From Pseudomonas promysalinigenes (lineage in GTDB: Bacteria; Pseudomonadota; Gammaproteobacteria; Pseudomonadales; Pseudomonadaceae): DNA of 64,000 nucleotides. The notes under the pieces are model-generated. The model was not told the origin of the DNA. It did not search any database and saw only the letters and a program-made list of their open reading frames with translations. Where the stretch lies: the NCBI RefSeq assembly GCF_014269025.2, contig NZ_CP077094.1, positions 4,558,501-4,622,500 on the forward strand, in the 5' to 3' direction. How positions within the stretch are numbered: position 1 is the first letter of the stretch; each line of letters opens with the position of its first letter. Position numbers and translations under genes: made by a program. This document shows, piece after piece, positions 18,467 to 27,888 of this stretch.

Positions 18467-19648
18467 GTGCATTCCACCGACGTGATCATCCTCGGCGCCG
18501 GCGCCGCCGGCCTGATGTGTGCCCAGCTCAGCGCGCGCCGCGGCCGCCGGGTATTGTTGCTCGACCACGCCAACAAACCCGGCAAGAAGATCCTGATGTC
18601 CGGCGGCGGGCGCTGCAACTTCACCAACCTCTACACCGAGCCGAGCAATTTCCTCTCGCATAACGCGCACTTCTGCAAATCGGCGCTGGCCCGCTACACC
18701 CAGTGGGACTTCATCGAGCTGGTTGCCAAGCATGCAGTGCCGTACCACGAAAAGAAGCTCGGCCAGCTGTTCTGCGACAACAAGGCCAGCGACATCCTCG
18801 ATATGCTCCTGGCCGAATGCGATGAGGCAGGCGCCGAGATCCGCATGCACACCAGTATCGAGCACATCGAGAAGACCGAAGCCGGCTATTTGCTGCAAAC
18901 CAGCGGCGGCCAGTTTGCCTGCCAGTCACTGGTCATCGCCACCGGCGGCCTGTCGATCCCGACTTTGGGCGCTACCGGTTTCGGCTACCAGGTAGCCCGC
19001 CAGTTCGGCCACACCCTGCTGCCGACCCGAGCCGGACTGGTGCCGTTCACGATCACCGAGCCCCAACTCAAGGCACTTTGCACCGAGCTTTCGGGCACCT
19101 CGTTGGACTGCACCGCCAGCTGCAACGGCGCCAGCTTCCGGGAGAACCTGCTGTTTACCCATCGCGGCCTCAGTGGCCCCGCGATCCTGCAGATTTCCTC
19201 GTTCTGGGAAGCCGGCGATACCGTGCAAATCAACCTGCTGCCCGACCGCGATGCACTGAGCTGGCTGCAGCAGATGCAGGTCGAGCGCGCCAACGCCGAA
19301 TTGAAGACCGTGCTGGGCGAGGTATTCACCCGCAAGCTGGCCAACCTATTGGCCGACCAATGGTTCGAGTCGCGGCCGATGAAGCAGTACACACCAGTGC
19401 AACTGGCCCAGATCGCGGAGCAACTGGCCAACTGGCAAGTGGTGCCAGCGGGTACCGAAGGCTATCGCACAGCGGAAGTCACCCTCGGCGGCGTCGACAC
19501 CCGTGAGGTGTCGTCAAAAACCATGGAATCGCTGAAAAGCTCTGGTTTGTACTTCATCGGCGAAGTGCTCGACGTTACCGGCCATTTGGGTGGTTTCAAT
19601 TTCCAGTGGGCCTGGGCATCGGCCAACGCCGCAGCGCAGTTCGTGTAG
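18467..19648 (+). CDS. HI0933/BaiN-like NAD(P)/FAD-dependent flavoprotein
   Basis: A 393-residue flavoprotein of the HI0933 family, often annotated as BaiN-like or aminoacetone oxidase. The dinucleotide-binding motif IILGAGAAGLMCAQ is at the N-terminus, followed by the family signatures KKILMSGGGRCNFTN (about residues 39-53) and, at the C-terminus, EVLDVTGHLGGFNFQWAWAS for the FAD. GTG 18467 with AAGAAGG 8 bases upstream is chosen; the frame from 18389 would run through the REP pair. The substrate in this organism is unknown. Confidence 0.87.
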   Translation: MHSTDVIILGAGAAGLMCAQLSARRGRRVLLLDHANKPGKKILMSGGGRCNFTNLYTEPSNFLSHNAHFCKSALARYTQWDFIELVAKHAVPYHEKKLGQLFCDNKASDILDMLLAECDEAGAEIRMHTSIEHIEKTEAGYLLQTSGGQFACQSLVIATGGLSIPTLGATGFGYQVARQFGHTLLPTRAGLVPFTITEPQLKALCTELSGTSLDCTASCNGASFRENLLFTHRGLSGPAILQISSFWEAGDTVQINLLPDRDALSWLQQMQVERANAELKTVLGEVFTRKLANLLADQWFESRPMKQYTPVQLAQIAEQLANWQVVPAGTEGYRTAEVTLGGVDTREVSSKTMESLKSSGLYFIGEVLDVTGHLGGFNFQWAWASANAAAQFV

Positions 19649-19731
19649 AGTAGAATCCATTCAGCAGCACGGAACGCTTCTTGCTGGCCGTGCTGCAATG
19701 CATTCATTCGATCACTGCCTAGCAGGCCATC

Positions 19732-21915
19732 ATGTCATCGAGCTCGTTGCGTCAGTCACTGCGTCGTCTGTGGGGCCAAGACAAGTTCAGCTACAGCATC
19801 CGGGTCACCATCGCCCTTACCGGCAGCCTGGCCCTGTGCTGGTACCAGAACGAAATGGCCCTGTTGATCCCACTGTTTCTCGGCATCATCGCCAGTGCCC
19901 TGGCCGAGACCGATGACAGCTGGCAAGGCCGCCTCAGCGCCCTGGCGGTCACCCTTCCCTGCTTTGCCATTGCCGCACTCGCTGTGGAGTTGCTGTTCCC
20001 CTACCCGTGGATCTTCGTCATCGCCCTGGCGCTGGCAGCCTTCGCGCTGACCATGCTCGGCGCCCTGGGCGAGCGTTATGGTGCGATCGCATCGGCAACC
20101 CTGATCACTTCGGTCTACACCATGATCGGTGTAGACCAACGCGGTGGCCAGGTCAGCGATTTCTGGCACGAGCCGATGCTGCTGGTGGCGGGCGCTGCAT
20201 GGTATGGCCTGCTCTCGGTGCTGTGGCAGGCGCTGTTCTCCAACCAGCCGGTGCAGCAGAGCCTGGCCAAGCTGTTCTATGAATTGGGCAGCTACCTCAA
20301 GCTCAAGGCCAGCCTGTTCGAGCCGATCCGCAACCTCGATGTCGAGGCCCAGCGCCTGGACCTTGCTCGGCAGAATGGCAAGGTCGTGGCAGCATTGAAC
20401 GCTGCCAAGGAAATCATCTTGCACCGGGTTGGCAACAGCCAACCGAACTCCAAGGTCAGCCGCTACCTGAAGTTGTACTTCTTGGCCCAGGACATCCATG
20501 AGCGGGTCAGTGCCTCGCACTACCCCTACAACGCCCTTAACGAAGCGTTCTTCCATAGCGATGTGATGTTTCGTTGCCAGCGCCTGCTGCGCAAGCAAGG
20601 CGCCTCCTGCCAGGAACTGGCACGCTCCATCCGCCTGCGTCAGCCATTCGTGCTGGCCACAGGCTTTGCCGAAGCCCTGGAAGACCTCAACGCCTCCCTC
20701 GAGCACTTGCGCTTGCAAAGCAACCCGGCCTGGCGCGGCCTGTTACGCTCACTGCGGGCGCTGGCCGCCAACCTGGCCACCCTCGACCGCCTGCTCAGCG
20801 CCGCCAGCAACCCCGACAGCCTGGCCGATGCCAGCGACAGCAGCCTGCTCGACCGCTCGCCGCGCAACTTCAAGGATGTCTGGACACGCCTGCGTACCCA
20901 GCTTACGCCGACTTCGCTGCTGTTCCGTCACGCGCTGCGCCTGCCGCTGGCGCTTTCGATCGGTTACGGCATGGTGCACCTAATCCACCCGACCCAGGGT
21001 TACTGGATCATCCTCACTACGTTGTTCGTCTGCCAGCCCAACTACGGCGCCACCCGGCGCAAGCTGGTGCAGCGGATATTCGGCACCGCGATAGGCCTGA
21101 CCGTAGGCTGGGCGCTGTTCGACCTGTTCCCCAACCCGGTGATCCAGTCACTGTTCGCCGTGGCTGCAGGGGTGGTGTTCTTCGTCAACCGTACCACCCG
21201 CTACGCCCTGGCCACGGCTGCGATCACCCTGATGGTACTGTTCTGCTTCAACCAGATTGGGGATGGCTACGGCCTGTTCCTGCCGCGCTTGTTCGATACC
21301 TTGGTCGGCAGCCTGATCGCGATCCTCGCGGTATTCCTGTTCCTCCCCGACTGGCAAGGCCGGCGGCTGAACAAGGCACTGGCCAACACCCTCACCTGCG
21401 CCAGCGTGTACCTGCGCCAGATCATGCAGCAGTATGCTTACGGCAAGCGCGACGACCTCGCCTACCGCCTGGCTCGACGCAACGCCCACAACGCCGACGC
21501 AGCGCTGTCGACCACGCTGGCCAACATGTTGATGGAGCCTGGGCATTTCCGTAAGGAAGCTGATGTCGGTTTCCGCTTCCTGGTGCTCTCGCATACCTTG
21601 CTCAGCTACCTGTCGGGGCTGGGTGCTCACCGCGACACCGCCTTGCCGACCGATGTGCAGGAGCAGTTGATCGACGGCGCCGGACAAAGCCTGGCCAACA
21701 GCCTGGACGAAATCGCCAATGGTCTGTCGGCACGGCTGCCAGTGGCCATACACAGTGATACCGAAGAGGCCCTGGCCAATGCTCTGGAGCAGATGCCCGA
21801 TGAGCTGGATGAGCATCAAAGGCTGGTGCAGACGCAGTTGGCGCTGATATGCCGGCAACTCGCGCCGCTGCGCACGCTGGCTGCTCACCTGATCAAAGAG
21901 GCGCCATCTACCTGA
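19732..21915 (+). CDS. yccS: YccS-like inner-membrane protein (FUSC family)
   Basis: A 727-residue membrane protein with the duplicated layout of the YccS/YhfK group: an N-terminal set of about six helices (about 20-165), a long soluble part (about 170-390), a second helix set (about 395-520, with YWIILTTLFVCQPNYGATRR) and a C-terminal soluble tail. The FUSC superfamily includes aromatic-acid efflux proteins such as AaeB; the transported substrate of YccS is not established. It is monocistronic by spacing. ATG 19732 is the first in-frame start. Confidence 0.85.
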   Translation: MSSSSLRQSLRRLWGQDKFSYSIRVTIALTGSLALCWYQNEMALLIPLFLGIIASALAETDDSWQGRLSALAVTLPCFAIAALAVELLFPYPWIFVIALALAAFALTMLGALGERYGAIASATLITSVYTMIGVDQRGGQVSDFWHEPMLLVAGAAWYGLLSVLWQALFSNQPVQQSLAKLFYELGSYLKLKASLFEPIRNLDVEAQRLDLARQNGKVVAALNAAKEIILHRVGNSQPNSKVSRYLKLYFLAQDIHERVSASHYPYNALNEAFFHSDVMFRCQRLLRKQGASCQELARSIRLRQPFVLATGFAEALEDLNASLEHLRLQSNPAWRGLLRSLRALAANLATLDRLLSAASNPDSLADASDSSLLDRSPRNFKDVWTRLRTQLTPTSLLFRHALRLPLALSIGYGMVHLIHPTQGYWIILTTLFVCQPNYGATRRKLVQRIFGTAIGLTVGWALFDLFPNPVIQSLFAVAAGVVFFVNRTTRYALATAAITLMVLFCFNQIGDGYGLFLPRLFDTLVGSLIAILAVFLFLPDWQGRRLNKALANTLTCASVYLRQIMQQYAYGKRDDLAYRLARRNAHNADAALSTTLANMLMEPGHFRKEADVGFRFLVLSHTLLSYLSGLGAHRDTALPTDVQEQLIDGAGQSLANSLDEIANGLSARLPVAIHSDTEEALANALEQMPDELDEHQRLVQTQLALICRQLAPLRTLAAHLIKEAPST

Positions 21916-22025
21916 GGTGCTTTTTACAGCGGTCTGCTCGCCGCTGAAGCGGCACCTACCCACTAGCGTTCCCTGCGAGGCAGTCTTAACCCTCGGTGGT
22001 GAGCTTCACCCGATAACAGGCGGGG

Positions 22026-22763
22026 TCAGAAACCATACTGGTGCAGCAGCCGTGCGTAGCTTCCATCGGCTTTCATAGCAGCGATGGCCTGGTCGAAGCG
22101 CTCGACGATTTGCTGGTGGTCGGGGTGCTTGAGGCTCACCAGAATATGCAGGGTATTCTCACCCAGCAATGGCTCCATCAGTTCCACCTCATCGCGCACA
22201 CTCTGCGGCTCGCGTTGCAAGTTGTAGCGGGCGACGTATTCATCCTCCACAGCCAGGTCGACCCTCGCGGCAGCCAGCATGCGCACGGCGGTTGAAAAGT
22301 CGCGCACTGGCACCTTGTGCAGGAGGGTGTCGGCATCGAACGCTGAAGAGTAAGCGTAGTCGCGCACCACAGCGATACTGAAGGGATAGAGATCGGACTG
22401 GCGTTGGTAGCGCAACGTCTGGCCCTTGCGCTTGAGGAGGCGGATGCGATTGCTCAGGTAGCCCTTGGAGAACTGCCCAAGCCGTTTGCGTGCATCGTTG
22501 TGCCAAGCGTTTATCAGCACGTCGTAGCGCCCCTCGCCAATGCCCATCAACGCTCGCGCCCAAGGCACTTGCTCGTAGCTGCTGGTATAACCGGCGCGGG
22601 CCAGCGCCGTGGTGACCAGGCTGGTGGCCAAGCCACCGCCCGGCATGCTGCTTTCGGTGAACGGCGGCCAGGTATCGGCCACTAGCCGCAGCTTGTTCTG
22701 GGCCAGTGCAGGACCTGCAACGAGCACACCCAGCAAACCCAACGCGCAAAGCAGTGGCCGCAT
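22026..22763 (-). CDS. Periplasmic solute-binding protein (SBP_bac_3 family), orphan
   Basis: A 245-residue secreted protein: signal peptide MRPLLCALGLLGVLVAGPALA, then a mature domain beginning with LRLVADTWPPFTE, the usual opening of family-3 binding proteins for amino acids and related solutes. The ATG at 22763 (AAGGA 7 bases upstream) places the signal peptide correctly; an upstream in-frame start at 22814 adds 17 unlikely residues. No permease or ATPase gene is adjacent, so it may feed a distant transporter or act as a sensor. A similar orphan protein lies at 46499. Confidence 0.83.
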   Translation of the reverse strand: MRPLLCALGLLGVLVAGPALAQNKLRLVADTWPPFTESSMPGGGLATSLVTTALARAGYTSSYEQVPWARALMGIGEGRYDVLINAWHNDARKRLGQFSKGYLSNRIRLLKRKGQTLRYQRQSDLYPFSIAVVRDYAYSSAFDADTLLHKVPVRDFSTAVRMLAAARVDLAVEDEYVARYNLQREPQSVRDEVELMEPLLGENTLHILVSLKHPDHQQIVERFDQAIAAMKADGSYARLLHQYGF

Positions 22764-22898
22764 GCATAAGTCCTTTTGCAGTGGGGGGCACACGCAGTGA
22801 TAGGCGATTCGCAAAAGTGAGCGTACACAAAGAGGCTGCAGGTGGCAGCAGCCAATAGTGTCATTTAGCCTCTATTTTGGCCGTGAGGACGCAACAAC

Positions 22899-23195
22899 TC
22901 ATGGATAGCCCAGTACTTCTTTGACCTGCCGCAGGTTGCGGACGATCCACTGCTTGTCGATCGCCCCCCAGTCGTGAATGCGATAATGCCCAGCATGGTT
23001 GCGCGCCCCTTCCTGCTGCTCGAACTCACAAAGGATATCCAGGTCGGCGAGCGCAGCGATGGTGTCCTGGGCCGTACGCCGAGGCATGCCGGTGGCCTCC
23101 ACAAGCGCTGGCACGCTGGTGGCAGCCTGGCTGTCGATCAGCCAGGCCACGTACAGGCGGCGATAGAAACTGCTTTTGGTCTTGCTCACATCCAT
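22899..23195 (-). CDS. Small winged helix-turn-helix protein
   Basis: A 98-residue protein with a readable helix-turn-helix: TSVPALVEATGMPRRTAQDT (about residues 26-45) and a wing region ending GHYRIHDWG. It resembles the small winged-helix family HTH_43. It starts 12 bp after the stop of the YgjP-type gene with AAGGA upstream, so both are probably cotranscribed. Its targets are unknown; it could equally be a protein-interaction wing domain rather than a classical regulator. Confidence 0.75.
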   Translation of the reverse strand: MDVSKTKSSFYRRLYVAWLIDSQAATSVPALVEATGMPRRTAQDTIAALADLDILCEFEQQEGARNHAGHYRIHDWGAIDKQWIVRNLRQVKEVLGYP

Positions 23196-23207
23196 GCTGC
23201 GTGGTCC

Positions 23208-23708
23208 TTACAGGTTGCCCGGCAACTCCCGGTAGGTCAGGTAGACGCGCAGGTCGAACTCCAGTTGATGGTAGGCCGGCTCCATGTGTTGGCAGAGCTG
23301 GTAGAACGCTTTGTTGTGGTCGCGCTCGCGCAGGTGCGCCAGCTCGTGCACCACGATCATGCGCAGAAATTCCGGCGCGGCCTCCTTGAACAACGAGGCG
23401 ATTCGAATTTCTTTCTTCGCCTTGAGCTTGCCACCCTGTACTCGCGATACCGCCGTGTTGAGCCCCAGGGCCCGATGGGTCAGGTCCAAGCGGTTGTCGA
23501 ACAGTACCTTGTCCAGGTTAGGCGCGCTGCGCAGGTATTGCTGGCGCAGGTCCTGGGCATAACTGTACAGCGCCTTGTCGCTCTGCACGTCATGGCGCCC
23601 GGGGTAGCGCCGTTCAAGGTATTGGCCCAGGCGGTCGCTGTCGATCATCTGCCGCACCTGCTCTTGCAGGTGCGGGGGGTAGGCTTGCAAATAGCGTAAT
23701 ACGGTCAT
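23208..23708 (-). CDS. YgjP/WLM-type zinc metallopeptidase (DUF45)
   Basis: A 166-residue cytoplasmic protein with the zinc motif HELAH (in VVHELAHLRERDH) followed by NKAFYQLCQHMEP, the pattern of the YgjP/SprT-like WLM clan. Such proteins are predicted metal-dependent hydrolases, some linked to DNA-protein crosslink repair; the substrate is unknown here. ATG at 23708. It lies 38 bp after cfcR on the same strand and just before the winged-helix gene. Confidence 0.83.
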   Translation of the reverse strand: MTVLRYLQAYPPHLQEQVRQMIDSDRLGQYLERRYPGRHDVQSDKALYSYAQDLRQQYLRSAPNLDKVLFDNRLDLTHRALGLNTAVSRVQGGKLKAKKEIRIASLFKEAAPEFLRMIVVHELAHLRERDHNKAFYQLCQHMEPAYHQLEFDLRVYLTYRELPGNL

Positions 23709-23746
23709 GGCATGGCTTCGGCGTAACGAACGCTGATTCTAGCCAA

Positions 23747-25867
23747 TCACAGCCCAGGCCAGGGATAAATTGCCGGAAAGCCAGTGGCATCGGCCGCTGT
23801 CAGTGGATGTGCCACCAGAAAACCCTGACTGTAAGCGCATCCGTTCGCTTTGAGCCACGCGGCCTGGGCCTGTGTCTCTACCCCCTCGGCGATCACAGTG
23901 ATGCCGTACTGCCCGCACAAATCGATGACCGTACGCACCAAAGCGGCATCTACCGCCGAATCCGGCAAACGCGCCACCAGATGGCGGTCCAGCTTCAAGG
24001 TGTCGATAGGCAGGTCGCGCAACATGCGCAGCGAGCAGTCGCCAGCGCCAAAGTCGTCCAAGGCCACTCGCACGCCCAGGTCGCGCAGGCGTTGGGTCTG
24101 TTTGATCGCCGCCTCGATGTTGTACATCAAGGAGGTCTCGGCCACCTCGACCTCCAGTTGTGCCGGGTCCAGGTGATAATCCTGAATCACCCGCTGCAGT
24201 TCATCGACCAGGCTCGGCATGGTGAACTGCGCTCGGCTCAGGCTGATGCCCAAGACCAGTTCCGGGGCAAATGCCCGGCACCACGCCTGACGTTGCGCGG
24301 CGCCTTGACGATAGATCCAGCTGGCCAGCCGGTTGATCAGGCGCGCCTCCTCCAGCAGCGGGATGAACAGGCCGGGCGGCACATCGCCTACGCTTGGGTG
24401 CTGCCAGCGCAGCAGCGCCTCGAAACCACGCAGGCGACCATCGGCAAAGGCCACCTGAGGTTGGTAGACAAGGGTGAAGTCGTGGTCTTCGATGGCATTG
24501 CGCACGCTGTCTTCGAGCATCAGGCGCGAACGAGCGCGGCCATTGAGTTCCACATCATAAAAACGATACTGGTGGCGGCCGGCCTGCTTGGCCGCATACA
24601 TCGCGGTATCGGCAGCGCGCAGCAAGCCCTCGACATTCGCGCCGCAGTCGGGGTATGTGGCGATGCCGATGCTCACGCCCAGGCACACGTCGACCCCGTC
24701 CACCTGCTGCTGAATCGACACCCGCTCGAGCAGCTTCTCGGCGTGGCGCCCGGCTAGCTCCGGATAGGGCAAACCATCGAACAGCGCGATGAACTCGTCA
24801 CCGCCGATGCGCGCCAACAGCGCCTCGCTGCCAAGGCAGTCTTTGATCTGCTCAGCCACCCAGCGCAGCACCCGGTCGCCGGCTTCGTGGCCCAGCGAGT
24901 CATTGATCCGCTTAAACCCGTCCAGGTCCATGTACATCAAGGCCTGGGCCTTGTTCGAATGCTCGCCGCGCAGCAACACGCCTTCGGCCGACTGATAGAA
25001 ACCACGGCGGTTGAGCAGCCCGGTCAGAGGATCGGTCACCGCCTGATATTCCAGTTGCTGGTGCAGGCTACGCTCGGCCGACATGTCCAGCACCGTGACC
25101 ACCATCGACTGCTGTTCCGCCGGCAGCGGCGCGCATGACAGGGCGACCGGTATCAGGTGGCCCTGCGGGGTGCGCAGGTGGGCATCGTGGACGCGTACGA
25201 TCTGCCGCGTCAGGTAGGCGTTGTAGAACTCGGACTCGTTCCACAAGCTGGCACTGGCCAATTGCAGCAGATCAAGCAGGCGGGAACCCTGAAGTTGCCC
25301 AACCGGAGCGCACATCAAGCTTGAGATTGCCGGGTTGGCGAAGCTGATGACGCCGCTGGCGTCGACAACCAGGATGCCCTCGGCGGCGTTTTCGAGGATG
25401 GAGGCGTTGAACGTCCGGGCAGCCTCAAGCTCCCGGGTCAGGCGCTGCAGCATGCGCCGATTGCGCTGCTGTTCCAACTGGGCTTGAACCTTGGGCTTGA
25501 GGATCTGAGGATCGAACGGCTTGAACAGATAATCCACCGCCCCGCTGGCATAGCCCTTGAGCACGGCCGCTTCGGACTGCTCGTTGGCGGTGAGGAAGAT
25601 GATTGGGGTCAGCCGGGTACGCTGGCTGCCGCGCATCAGGCGGGCCACCTCAAAACCATCCATTTCCGGCATCTGCACATCGAGCAGGACCAGATCGACC
25701 TCGTGTTCCAGCAGCTTGCCCAAGGCCTCCATGCCCGAGCTTGCGGTCAATACTTGCCAATCGTTGCGCGCCAGCAGGGCACGCATGCTGATGAGGTTTT
25801 CCGGGTAATCATCTACCACCAGAAGAACAGACGTTCCATCCAGTGGTTGAGGGTAAGCGCCATCCAT
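23747..25867 (-). CDS. cfcR: CfcR-type response regulator, REC-PAS-GGDEF-EAL
   Basis: A 706-residue response regulator of c-di-GMP metabolism. REC domain at about 10-130 (phospho-acceptor in LVLLDVQMPEMDG, Lys in LFKPFD), PAS at about 145-265, GGDEF at about 280-440 (RIGGDEFIALF), EAL at about 450-700. The diguanylate cyclase site is intact, but the inhibitory RxxD position before GGDEF reads GSEA. In the EAL domain E of EALLRW, DD of DDFGAG and E of IAEGVET remain, while the usual NLS reads SLS and DFGTGYSS reads DFGAGDCS. The gene matches, by domains and its place beside fba, the RpoS-dependent CfcR of P. putida, a diguanylate cyclase. Confidence 0.9.
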   Translation of the reverse strand: MDGAYPQPLDGTSVLLVVDDYPENLISMRALLARNDWQVLTASSGMEALGKLLEHEVDLVLLDVQMPEMDGFEVARLMRGSQRTRLTPIIFLTANEQSEAAVLKGYASGAVDYLFKPFDPQILKPKVQAQLEQQRNRRMLQRLTRELEAARTFNASILENAAEGILVVDASGVISFANPAISSLMCAPVGQLQGSRLLDLLQLASASLWNESEFYNAYLTRQIVRVHDAHLRTPQGHLIPVALSCAPLPAEQQSMVVTVLDMSAERSLHQQLEYQAVTDPLTGLLNRRGFYQSAEGVLLRGEHSNKAQALMYMDLDGFKRINDSLGHEAGDRVLRWVAEQIKDCLGSEALLARIGGDEFIALFDGLPYPELAGRHAEKLLERVSIQQQVDGVDVCLGVSIGIATYPDCGANVEGLLRAADTAMYAAKQAGRHQYRFYDVELNGRARSRLMLEDSVRNAIEDHDFTLVYQPQVAFADGRLRGFEALLRWQHPSVGDVPPGLFIPLLEEARLINRLASWIYRQGAAQRQAWCRAFAPELVLGISLSRAQFTMPSLVDELQRVIQDYHLDPAQLEVEVAETSLMYNIEAAIKQTQRLRDLGVRVALDDFGAGDCSLRMLRDLPIDTLKLDRHLVARLPDSAVDAALVRTVIDLCGQYGITVIAEGVETQAQAAWLKANGCAYSQGFLVAHPLTAADATGFPAIYPWPGL

Positions 25868-25884
25868 GCTGCGTCTCTTGTATG

Positions 25885-25924
25885 ACCGACTTCAAAGTCC
25901 TTTTGGATCCGATTAACACTCTAG
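25885..25924 (-). promoter_or_regulatory. cfcR leader: sigma-S-like -10 and two GGA motifs
   Basis: On the minus strand CTAGAGTGTTAA (with CTAGAGT at 25924-25918) resembles the sigma-S -10 consensus CTAYRCTTAA. Two GGA motifs (in TCGGATCC and AAAGGACTT) follow before the ATG, as Rsm/CsrA proteins prefer. RpoS dependence and Rsm control of cfcR are established in P. putida; the assignment of these exact bases is my inference. Confidence 0.4.
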
Positions 25925-26020
25925 ACCCGTGCATGCAGCAAGCAATGCAACCAGATAGCTATCAATCGACAAGTTTCACGTTAGCCGACTAACGGTGTGC
26001 CTGCAGCATTTGCGACACAT

Positions 26021-26047
26021 AAAAAAACCCGCATCGCTGCGGGTTTC
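26021..26047 (-). terminator. Rho-independent terminator of fba
   Basis: An 8-bp stem AACCCGCA/TGCGGGTT with loop TCGC lies just after the fba stop. Read leftward it is followed by seven Ts, so it closes the tkt-epd-pgk-fba cluster. Confidence 0.9.
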
Positions 26048-26066
26048 TTCAGTTCTTGCCTGAGAC

Positions 26067-27131
26067 TCAGTTGACCTTGGCGGCCAGCTCACCTTTGAGG
26101 TAGCGCTGGAACATGCCTTCCAGGGAGATCGGCTTGATCTTCGAGGCATTGCCGGCGGTGCCGAAGGCTTCGTAACGGGCGATGCACACATCACGCATGG
26201 CCTTCACGGTCTCACCGAAGAATTTGCGCGGGTCGAACTCGCTCGGGTTCTGCGCCATCAGGCGGCGCATGGCACCGGTAGAGGCCAGACGCAGGTCGGT
26301 GTCGATGTTGACCTTGCGAACGCCGTGTTTGATGCCTTCGACGATTTCCTCGACCGGTACACCGTAGGTTTCCTTGATGTCGCCACCGTACTGGTTGATG
26401 ATCGCCAGCCACTCTTGTGGTACCGAGGAAGAACCGTGCATCACCAGGTGGGTGTTGGGGATACGCTTGTGAATTTCCTTGATACGGTCGATGGCCAGCA
26501 CGTCACCGGTAGGTGGCTTGGTGAACTTGTACGCACCGTGGCTGGTGCCGATGGCGATGGCCAGGGCGTCGACCTGGGTTTTCTTGACGAAGTCGGCGGC
26601 TTCTTCCGGGTCGGTCAGCATTTGGCTGTGGTCCAGCACACCTTCGGCACCGATGCCGTCTTCTTCACCGGCCATGCCGGTCTCCAGCGAACCCAGGCAG
26701 CCCAGTTCACCTTCTACCGAAACACCACAGGCGTGGGCCATGGCCACGGTCTGCTGGGTGACGCGCACGTTGTACTCGTAGTCGGTCGGGGTCTTGCCAT
26801 CCTCGCCCAGCGAGCCGTCCATCATTACCGAGCTGAAGCCCAACTGAATGGAACGCTGGCACACGTCAGGGCTGGTGCCGTGGTCCTGGTGCATGCACAC
26901 CGGAATGTGCGGGAATTCTTCGATGGCAGCCAGGATCAGGTGGCGCAGGAACGGAGCACCGGCATATTTGCGGGCACCGGCCGAAGCCTGGACGATCACT
27001 GGAGAGTCGGTCTTGTCGGCCGCTTCCATGATGGCGCGCATCTGCTCGAGGTTGTTGACGTTGAAAGCCGGAACGCCGTAACCGAACTCGGCGGCGTGGT
27101 CCAGCATCTGGCGCATGCTAATGAGTGCCAT
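26067..27131 (-). CDS. fba: Fructose-bisphosphate aldolase, class II
   Basis: A 354-residue zinc aldolase that interconverts fructose-1,6-bisphosphate with DHAP and glyceraldehyde-3-phosphate; in this group of bacteria it serves mainly gluconeogenesis. Signatures: [16 protein letters not shown] near the N-terminus, [10 protein letters not shown] (zinc ligand region), [27 protein letters not shown] and VMHGSSSVP. The start MALISM at 27131 is conserved; the frame continues upstream without a good start. It is the last gene of the central-carbon cluster, 100 bp after the lysozyme-inhibitor gene, and is followed by a strong terminator. Confidence 0.96.
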   Translation of the reverse strand: MALISMRQMLDHAAEFGYGVPAFNVNNLEQMRAIMEAADKTDSPVIVQASAGARKYAGAPFLRHLILAAIEEFPHIPVCMHQDHGTSPDVCQRSIQLGFSSVMMDGSLGEDGKTPTDYEYNVRVTQQTVAMAHACGVSVEGELGCLGSLETGMAGEEDGIGAEGVLDHSQMLTDPEEAADFVKKTQVDALAIAIGTSHGAYKFTKPPTGDVLAIDRIKEIHKRIPNTHLVMHGSSSVPQEWLAIINQYGGDIKETYGVPVEEIVEGIKHGVRKVNIDTDLRLASTGAMRRLMAQNPSEFDPRKFFGETVKAMRDVCIARYEAFGTAGNASKIKPISLEGMFQRYLKGELAAKVN

Positions 27132-27231
27132 TGTGTATCTCTCTCCCGACAAGCGTCGTTTGTTTCGTGCAAGCCTGCCGCAGGGGCGGTTGCTGTTCAA
27201 GTAGTGTGGGCCACCTGGGCGGCCCGGCCAT

Positions 27232-27561
27232 TCACGGTGCCTTGCAGCCCCGCCCAATCAGATCGTTGGTCGCCACCCAGTACACCAGGCCTTCTTCGCC
27301 CTTGGTGTGAAAGGCCAGCACGCCGTCGCTGTACAGCGCGCCAGAGGCGCCCGGCTCGGATTTGAGCCGGTATACCTGGTCACCGCCGCCCAGGCGTACG
27401 TCAACCTGGTCGCGCTCGGCATCGGCAAAGCGCCACAGCACTTCGGCCTGGGTGTCGCACACCCAGCGGGTCCAGTCATCCGCAGGGGCGGAGGGCGCAG
27501 ACTGCATCAGCGAGCAGCCTGCCAGTGTCGCCAGGGCCGTCGCGGCCAGCAGCGCTTTCAT
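27232..27561 (-). CDS. MliC-type C-type lysozyme inhibitor lipoprotein
   Basis: A 109-residue lipoprotein: signal peptide with lipobox LAGC (Cys18 of [20 protein letters not shown]), then a single MliC/PliC-like domain. The family motifs are visible as [13 protein letters not shown] and [20 protein letters not shown], the latter forming the loop that enters the lysozyme active site. It should sit at the outer membrane and protect peptidoglycan from C-type lysozyme. ATG 27561 has AGGA about 6 bases upstream. It lies between pgk and fba, an unexpected place for an envelope-defence gene. Confidence 0.82.
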   Translation of the reverse strand: MKALLAATALATLAGCSLMQSAPSAPADDWTRWVCDTQAEVLWRFADAERDQVDVRLGGGDQVYRLKSEPGASGALYSDGVLAFHTKGEEGLVYWVATNDLIGRGCKAP

Positions 27562-27637
27562 TGCATATCCTCTAGATGACCGCATTGCAGTCGCTTGGTT
27601 GCCTGCCCCGACCAAACGCCCGAGGCAGGAACGCACT

Positions 27638-27856
27638 TCAAGGGCAACCCGGCGCCTGGCGCTGGTGTTCTTCGTCGTACTTTTCCAGGCCTTGCGGGCC
27701 CACACGCTTGCTGATGACCGGCACGGTTTCGGCCTGCCATTCAGACTGGTAGCAACCGCCCTTGGGCGGTTGCGAGGGGTCGGCCTCAGGGGACGGGCTG
27801 CTGGAGCACGCGCCTAGCAGGCCAGCCAGAATCATCAAAGGCAATTGCTTGACCAT
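27638..27856 (-). CDS. Small lipoprotein of unknown function
   Basis: A 72-residue lipoprotein with a short signal peptide and lipobox LLGAC (Cys17), a Ser/Pro-rich linker, then a 40-residue domain with two cysteines (GGCYQSEWQAETVPV and the C-terminal PGCP) that could form one disulfide. GGGAG precedes ATG 27856. It starts 32 bp after pgk and precedes the lysozyme-inhibitor gene. I do not recognise the family. Confidence 0.72.
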   Translation of the reverse strand: MVKQLPLMILAGLLGACSSSPSPEADPSQPPKGGCYQSEWQAETVPVISKRVGPQGLEKYDEEHQRQAPGCP

Positions 27857-27888
27857 CAGGTCACTCCCTTTGCCAGGCGCCGCCCTGC

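Noticed and set aside
22026..22763. Start of an ABC transporter operon at the binding-protein gene
   Set aside because: No permease or ATPase frame follows on the minus strand before the yccS end.
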